Position numbers and translations under genes: made by a program
NCBI GenBank assembly: GCA_900752625.1
Contig: CAADWC010000081.1
Span: forward strand, 1-11,890
Length of the DNA stretch: 11,890 nt
Reading direction: 5' to 3'
From: Oscillospiraceae bacterium
GTDB taxonomy: Bacteria > Bacillota > Clostridia > Oscillospirales > Ruminococcaceae
In this document: positions 8,354 through 11,890 of the stretch, one piece after another
Layout: each line of letters opens with the position of its first letter
Position numbering within the stretch: position 1 is the first letter of the stretch
The notes under the pieces: model-generated
Seen by the model: only the letters and a program-made list of their open reading frames with translations
Told to the model about the DNA's origin: nothing
Databases searched by the model: none

Positions 8354-8572
8354 TTTAATTCCCTCCTTCACAAATAAATGAATTCACAGGTACTCGCTCT
8401 ATAGCCTTAAGCTATAGCCCCGTCAGTCCAATGCAGAGGATAAAATACTGTTCCGCATATGCAGAATATAAATATATAATCACTCTACACGCAACTGTGG
8501 TCTTCGCAGTATGCGACAATGAGTCTAACCTTTGTAAATAATAGTTTCAAGTATCAAAGCGTTCAGCTCCGA
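8354..8572 (-). promoter_or_regulatory. Long rpsL-rpsG intercistronic leader with hairpins
   Basis: This 219-nt non-coding gap inside the str operon contains a perfect 7-bp hairpin, CTATAGC/GCTATAG with a 5-nt loop (8399-8417), which also reads as two direct copies of GGCTATAG. Further upstream is a palindromic TTCTGCAT/ATGCGGAA (one G-U as RNA). No convincing promoter or intrinsic terminator is visible. The place corresponds to the S7 translational operator of E. coli, so a regulatory RNA is plausible but unproven. Confidence 0.45.
8361..8368 (-). promoter_or_regulatory. Ribosome binding site that sets the rpsG GTG start
   Basis: AAGGAGGG on the minus strand ends 7 nt before GTG at 8353-8351. 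Because it lies inside the first codons of the longer possible reading frame, it shows that the shorter 156-residue S7 is the real product. Confidence 0.9.
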
Positions 8573-8998
8573 TTACTTGGCAGCGCCTGCCTTAGGCTTC
8601 TTGGCACCATACTTTGAACGTGCCTGCATTCTCTTGGCAACGCCCTGAGCGTCAAGCGTTCCTCTGATGATGTGGTAACGCACACCGGGGAGATCCTTTA
8701 CACGTCCGCCTCTGATAAGAACAACGCTGTGCTCCTGCAGATTGTGACCGATACCCGGAATATAAGCTGTTACTTCGTTTCCGTTTGTAAGCTTAACTCT
8801 GGCGATTTTTCTCATAGCAGAGTTCGGCTTCTTAGGTGTAGCGGTTCTTACTGCCGTACATACGCCTCTCTTCTGAGGACAGCTCTGATCAATAGCTACC
8901 TTCTTCTTTGAGTTGTAACCCTTCTGAAGTGCGGGAGCAGTCGATTTTGTTTCAAGAACGTCTCTTCCCTTTCTTACTAACTGGTTAAAGGTTGGCAT
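8573..8998 (-). CDS. rpsL: 30S ribosomal protein S12
   Basis: S12 lies at the decoding centre of the 30S subunit and affects accuracy. The 141-residue protein begins [11 protein letters not shown] and carries [17 protein letters not shown] and [15 protein letters not shown]. The positions of known streptomycin-resistance changes are unaltered (K56 and K101, equal to E. coli K43 and K88), and D102 is the residue that is beta-methylthiolated in E. coli. Relative to the 124-residue E. coli protein there is an insertion of about 13 residues (27-39, [13 protein letters not shown]) and a slightly longer lysine/alanine-rich tail, both seen in clostridial S12 proteins. AAAGGAG lies 6 to 7 nt before the ATG. 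It is the first gene of the str operon here, with a consensus promoter directly upstream. Confidence 0.98.
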   Translation of the reverse strand: MPTFNQLVRKGRDVLETKSTAPALQKGYNSKKKVAIDQSCPQKRGVCTAVRTATPKKPNSAMRKIARVKLTNGNEVTAYIPGIGHNLQEHSVVLIRGGRVKDLPGVRYHIIRGTLDAQGVAKRMQARSKYGAKKPKAGAAK

Positions 8999-9059
8999 GA
9001 TTTCTCTCCTTTCATAAAAATATTATACGACTGATTACAATTCATCAGCATACTTTAAT

Positions 9060-9088
9060 ATTATACACCGCAAATTTATGGCTGTCAA
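9060..9088 (-). promoter_or_regulatory. Perfect-consensus sigma-A promoter of the str operon
   Basis: TTGACA (9083-9088), a 17-nt spacer and TATAAT (9060-9065) match the housekeeping consensus at all twelve positions with optimal spacing. The predicted start is near 9053, leaving a leader of about 55 nt before rpsL. A strong promoter fits highly expressed translation genes and shows the operon need not depend on an upstream rpoBC transcript. Confidence 0.93.
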
Positions 9089-9320
9089 GCGTTTTCTTTA
9101 AAATTCCCATTTATAAAAAACCACAAAATTTTCATGTATACCTATATATTTATTGCCTGTTTTCTACAAAACATACAAAACCGCCGGTCCTGGCGCGGAC
9201 GGGGCATATCGATCCGCTCGCTTTACTCGCTTCATTTTGTGGAAACTAAAGGTTTGTAGCCGTCAAGGGAAGTTTGGCGGAAACAGGAATAAGCAAACAA
9301 CAAGCTGCTGAATCATGACG

Positions 9321-9359
9321 CAGAAATCCGCTACCACAAAAGTAGTAACGGATTTTCTG
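9321..9359. repeat. Long near-perfect inverted repeat (hairpin)
   Basis: The arms 9321-9337 and 9342-9359 pair along about 17 bp around an AAAA loop, with one bulged base and, depending on strand, a few G-U pairs. No U-run follows on either strand, so it is not a standard intrinsic terminator. It could be an mRNA 3'-end stabiliser for the upstream gene, a small RNA element or part of a dispersed palindromic repeat. The sequence does not decide between these. Confidence 0.6.
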
Positions 9360-9426
9360 ATTTACATATTCACTATGACTGCGGCAACGGACCCTCTCAT
9401 ACCCGCTGATAAGGCAGTTATTTCTG

Positions 9427-11202
9427 TCACAACGCAAGTTTAACGTTAAACGCCGCTACTCCGGTATCTACCCACAGTATATAATTGCTTCCGGCGTCAT
9501 AGTTTTCGTTAAACTCATACACAGTCTGGCTTTCCGACGGCTTAAGGCTGAATATCTGACCTAAAGCGATGGAGGACATTTCCGAATCCGCCGGATAGAG
9601 CTTTATCTCGGCGTTATCGCCGATAAATTCAATATAATTCTCCGTTTTATTTATATAGCTTACCGAGGCGTTCACTTCATTTTTCTCTCTGTCAACATTA
9701 AATTCTACACGGCAGGAAGCTATGCCGTCCTCCGAATCAAACTGAGCGAAGCCGTTTTCCAGCAGCTCGCTTACTATCTTCTCCTCATCAAGCACCGACC
9801 AATTTACATCAAGCTTTACTTCTTGCTGATTAAACACCCCGCAAACAACCGACAGCTCTCCATCTATCACCATCTCCGCTTCGCTTTTTGTTCCGACATC
9901 GCCATTCTCGACCATCTTCTCAACAAATTCAGTCTTGCTCATGCCAGAAAGGTTATAATCATTGCTATCAATCACACCATCCTTGTTAAAATCAAGTGGG
10001 ATGGATTCTTCCATGACTTGTGCAAACTCTTCTGCTTTTTCATCAAACAGCTCCATTAAAGCCGCCGCGCTTTCTTCGCTCTTTGATACCCTAAGGTCCC
10101 CTTCATCGGAGCTGAAAAACAAATTTTCCTCAGTGTCGTACACATAATATTCATACGCCTCGCCTCCGGTGTCCTTTATGATTACAAATGTGCGCTGTGG
10201 CATGAAGTCGTATGCTATTTTTTCCGGCATTGACCTGATTGTTTCCATATAATCATTTATTGTTTCGTCCAGCAGGCGTTTTTCACTTTCGTCGTCTACT
10301 TTCGCTTCAAATAAAAGCAATGATTCCCCGACCGCCATTTCCCGGACGGTAAAATCCGGCTCAGCGTCAACCTGAAACACAGGAGCTTCCCCGAAGCTGT
10401 CAGCTATCTGAACAATATCGGTATCCACAATGCTTATATCCTCAGGCGCAGTATCCTGATTATATCCGACCCTTATCTGCTTGCCTGCTTCTACCTCCTC
10501 CAACGAAATAATGCTGTTATTTTCGTCGTAAATGTATCCGACTTCGATACGAACAGTATAATATTCAATCGTTCCATTTACGTCAGTTTCTACAATCAGT
10601 CCGTCTTCTGTAATTTCGTAAACCTTCCCGCTGAAATATCCTCCCATCAGATCCGTTATATATTCCCCTTTCTGAAGGCTGCCGACCCTTTGAAGTATTC
10701 CGCAGGAATTTATCATTTCAGGATAGCTCTCCATTCTGTTGCCGTCATAATTTACTATCAGAGTATCCCCTATCTTGAAAGTATTAAAATCCGTTTTACC
10801 GTTGTCCTCGTCATAAAAAACGCAGCCGTCCGCAAAAGAAACGCTGACCAGACCTTTGCCCTGTTCATATACTGTAACGCCGTTTTCTCTTACCTCGACA
10901 GCTATTCCTCTGAAATATTCACCCGACTGCTCTGCTGCAAAGCTGAGGCTTTTGACGTCAAACACTGCCTCCTCCATATCCGGACTGCTGTTTGCCGACT
11001 GACGATCGAGTATATTGCCGCCTTTTATCAGCTGACCAAACGCCGCAGCACCTCCTATTATAAGCGCCAGAACACACACTACTGCGGTTATATAACGTCT
11101 TTTTATATATACCTTTTTGTTATCCTTATCCGCTCCCTCAACAACTGCATCTTTCCATTCGGACGGTGCAGTGTATTTATCAAAGATCCTAAACTGTTTC
11201 AT
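9427..11202 (-). CDS. Single-pass membrane protein, putative anti-sigma/sensor with dockerin-like calcium loop
   Basis: A 591-residue protein from the ATG at 11202; a GTG at 11214 overlaps the AAAGGAG ribosome binding site and is disfavoured. Residues 1-36 form a short cytoplasmic part (YTAPSEWKDAVV, then the basic KRR), 37-57 a transmembrane helix, and the rest should be extracytoplasmic. Two similar beta-rich segments lie at about 96-173 and 189-267 (YFRGIAVEV...GDTLIVNYD and YFSGKVYEI...GKQIRVGYN). At 404-415 the sequence DFNKDGVIDSND fits the D-x-N-x-D-G-x-I-x-x-x-D calcium loop of dockerin repeats, but only one copy is present. The C-terminal 90 residues are beta-rich. No HxxxCxxC zinc anti-sigma motif is seen. 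It directly follows an ECF sigma gene (91 nt), which suggests an anti-sigma or signal-sensing role; the ligand is unknown. Confidence 0.72.
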   Translation of the reverse strand: MKQFRIFDKYTAPSEWKDAVVEGADKDNKKVYIKRRYITAVVCVLALIIGGAAAFGQLIKGGNILDRQSANSSPDMEEAVFDVKSLSFAAEQSGEYFRGIAVEVRENGVTVYEQGKGLVSVSFADGCVFYDEDNGKTDFNTFKIGDTLIVNYDGNRMESYPEMINSCGILQRVGSLQKGEYITDLMGGYFSGKVYEITEDGLIVETDVNGTIEYYTVRIEVGYIYDENNSIISLEEVEAGKQIRVGYNQDTAPEDISIVDTDIVQIADSFGEAPVFQVDAEPDFTVREMAVGESLLLFEAKVDDESEKRLLDETINDYMETIRSMPEKIAYDFMPQRTFVIIKDTGGEAYEYYVYDTEENLFFSSDEGDLRVSKSEESAAALMELFDEKAEEFAQVMEESIPLDFNKDGVIDSNDYNLSGMSKTEFVEKMVENGDVGTKSEAEMVIDGELSVVCGVFNQQEVKLDVNWSVLDEEKIVSELLENGFAQFDSEDGIASCRVEFNVDREKNEVNASVSYINKTENYIEFIGDNAEIKLYPADSEMSSIALGQIFSLKPSESQTVYEFNENYDAGSNYILWVDTGVAAFNVKLAL

Positions 11203-11213
11203 AAATATGTTCA

Positions 11214-11220
11214 CTCCTTT
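11214..11220 (-). promoter_or_regulatory. Ribosome binding site deciding the start of the putative anti-sigma gene
   Basis: AAAGGAG on the minus strand overlaps the upstream GTG by one base, so that GTG cannot be served by it. The ATG at 11202-11200 lies 11 nt downstream and is the better start. Confidence 0.65.
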
Positions 11221-11262
11221 CCTCAGTTTAATTACCGCAGCGATATGACATCAGCCCCATAC

Positions 11263-11278
11263 CAATGACCGGTCAGTG
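11263..11278. promoter_or_regulatory. Operator-like palindrome between the sigma and anti-sigma genes
   Basis: TGACCGGTCA (11266-11275) is a perfect 10-bp palindrome, and the flanks CA and TG extend the symmetry to 16 bp with one mismatched pair. It lies in the 91-nt gap after the sigma gene stop. A DNA-binding dimer site is possible, but no regulator gene is nearby. Confidence 0.3.
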
Positions 11279-11293
11279 TTTACGATTCAGGTA

Positions 11294-11773
11294 TTATTCA
11301 GTCAAAAACTTTTTCAGCCGCTCACGTCCCCTTTTAAGATGTGATTTTACCGTATTTTCTTTCATGCCGGTCATATCGGCAATTTCTTTTACCGAATATT
11401 CCTCGTAATAGTACAGGTAAACAGTATCCCTCTGCTTAGGAGGAAGACTGAAAACAAGCTGAACCATTTCAATATCGCTCTTATCTTCAAAAGGAATTAT
11501 AAGCTCGTTAAGGTTGACGGTGTTCTTCCTCAATCTGTACCGCAGAACACTTCGGCACTCGTTGAGCGCAACCGTAATGAGCCATGCCTTAACATTAGGA
11601 GGACCGCCCTTTTTAAGTTCCTTGAAAAGCTTGAAAAACACATTCTGAAAACAATCCTCCGAATCGGAATAATTTCCGGTATGTACAAGGCACAACCTTG
11701 CTATCATATCCGCATATTCCTCAACATATTGACGGTATAAGATGTTGATTTTTTCATTTGCACTGTTTTCCAT
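11294..11773 (-). CDS. RNA polymerase sigma factor, ECF (sigma-70 group 4) family
   Basis: A 159-residue sigma factor with only regions 2 and 4, as in extracytoplasmic-function sigma factors. Region 2 spans about 12-82 (YRQYVEEYADMIARL; SEDCFQNVFFKLFK; KAWLITVALNECRSVLR). A linker follows, then region 4 at about 103-157 with LPPKQRDTVYLYYYEEYSVKEIADMTG and the recognition helix ENTVKSHLKRGRERLKK that should contact the -35 element. Length is typical. The ATG is preceded by a G-rich ribosome binding site (AAGGGGGG, about 11783-11790). The next gene on the strand is a membrane protein, probably its anti-sigma partner. The promoter region carries an ECF-type motif, so it may activate itself. The regulon and signal cannot be told from the sequence. 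Confidence 0.95.
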   Translation of the reverse strand: MENSANEKINILYRQYVEEYADMIARLCLVHTGNYSDSEDCFQNVFFKLFKELKKGGPPNVKAWLITVALNECRSVLRYRLRKNTVNLNELIIPFEDKSDIEMVQLVFSLPPKQRDTVYLYYYEEYSVKEIADMTGMKENTVKSHLKRGRERLKKFLTE

Positions 11774-11799
11774 GCTTTTCGCCCCCCTTCACTAATTAA

Positions 11800-11826
11800 A
11801 ACGCCGGTTATTATAAATAGGTTGCA
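11800..11826 (-). promoter_or_regulatory. ECF-type promoter motif ahead of the sigma factor gene
   Basis: TGCAAC (11821-11826), a 17-nt spacer and CGTT (11800-11803) resemble Bacillus ECF promoters (TGWAAC, 16-17 nt, CGNN). Transcription would start near 11793, leaving about 20 nt that hold the ribosome binding site. A TATAAT also lies in the spacer without a good -35. The fit suggests autoregulation. Confidence 0.5.
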
Positions 11827-11890
11827 TATAATAATACTGCACAAATCCGAAAGTAATGATCGTATAGTCTTGTCTTTAATTTTATAACAT

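Larger units (their letters stand above)
8999..9426. other. 428-nt non-coding region upstream of rpsL
   Basis: This gap holds the rpsL promoter and leader (8999-9088), an AT-rich stretch (9089-9180), a GC-rich block (about 9181-9230) and a long hairpin (9321-9359). On the minus strand a weak CGCC/GGCG stem followed by GTTTTGTATGTTTT (about 9167-9195) could end transcription of the upstream sensor gene, but the stem is only 4 bp. A 63-codon frame across 9246-9437 has no ribosome binding site and no recognisable composition and is not called. GC content changes sharply within the region, which makes a remnant or dispersed repeat possible. Confidence 0.6.

Noticed and set aside
9022..9027. A second TATAAT close to the rpsL start
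   Set aside because: No acceptable -35 element lies 16-18 nt upstream, and the perfect promoter at 9060-9088 is sufficient.
9246..9437. Open frame of 63 codons on the minus strand in the gap upstream of rpsL
   Set aside because: It has no ribosome binding site, overlaps the end of the sensor gene, spans the long hairpin, and its cysteine-rich composition looks like translated non-coding DNA.

Overview
The window reads as chromosomal DNA of a low-to-moderate-GC Firmicute of class Clostridia, probably near Ruminococcus/Oscillospirales. The reasons are the dnaX-ybaB-recR cluster, a Clostridia-type S12 protein with a 13-residue insertion, strong AGGAGG-type ribosome binding sites, and an extracytoplasmic protein carrying a dockerin-like calcium loop. 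The genus is inference; no rRNA lies in the window.

Layout. (1) Positions 2-2279, plus strand: the 3' part of dnaX (clamp-loader tau/gamma subunit), ybaB (nucleoid-associated protein) and recR (recombinational repair), tightly packed as one operon and ending in a branched, probably bidirectional terminator. (2) Positions 2438-4187, minus strand: tadA (tRNA A34 deaminase) and, upstream of it, a polytopic CPBP/Abi-like membrane protein whose protease residues are largely replaced. (3) Positions 4410-9088, minus strand: the str operon in the order rpsL, rpsG, fusA, tuf. A perfect-consensus promoter precedes rpsL, a second extended -10 promoter precedes tuf, a 219-nt leader-like gap separates rpsL from rpsG, and a clear intrinsic terminator follows tuf. 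(4) Positions 9427-11826, minus strand: an ECF sigma factor followed by a large single-pass membrane protein, probably its anti-sigma/sensor partner. The sigma gene is preceded by an ECF-type promoter motif that suggests autoregulation.

Most genes are housekeeping. The parts worth a second look are: an A_AAA_AAA slippery heptamer in dnaX with a -1-frame stop immediately behind it, predicting a gamma-like short form; the sigma/anti-sigma pair with a lone dockerin-like calcium loop in the sensor; the degenerate CPBP protein; and the non-coding stretch at 8999-9426, which holds a long unexplained hairpin. I see no tRNA, rRNA, CRISPR array, transposase or phage gene. Nothing here amounts to a clearly new multi-gene system; the sigma/sensor module is the closest candidate.
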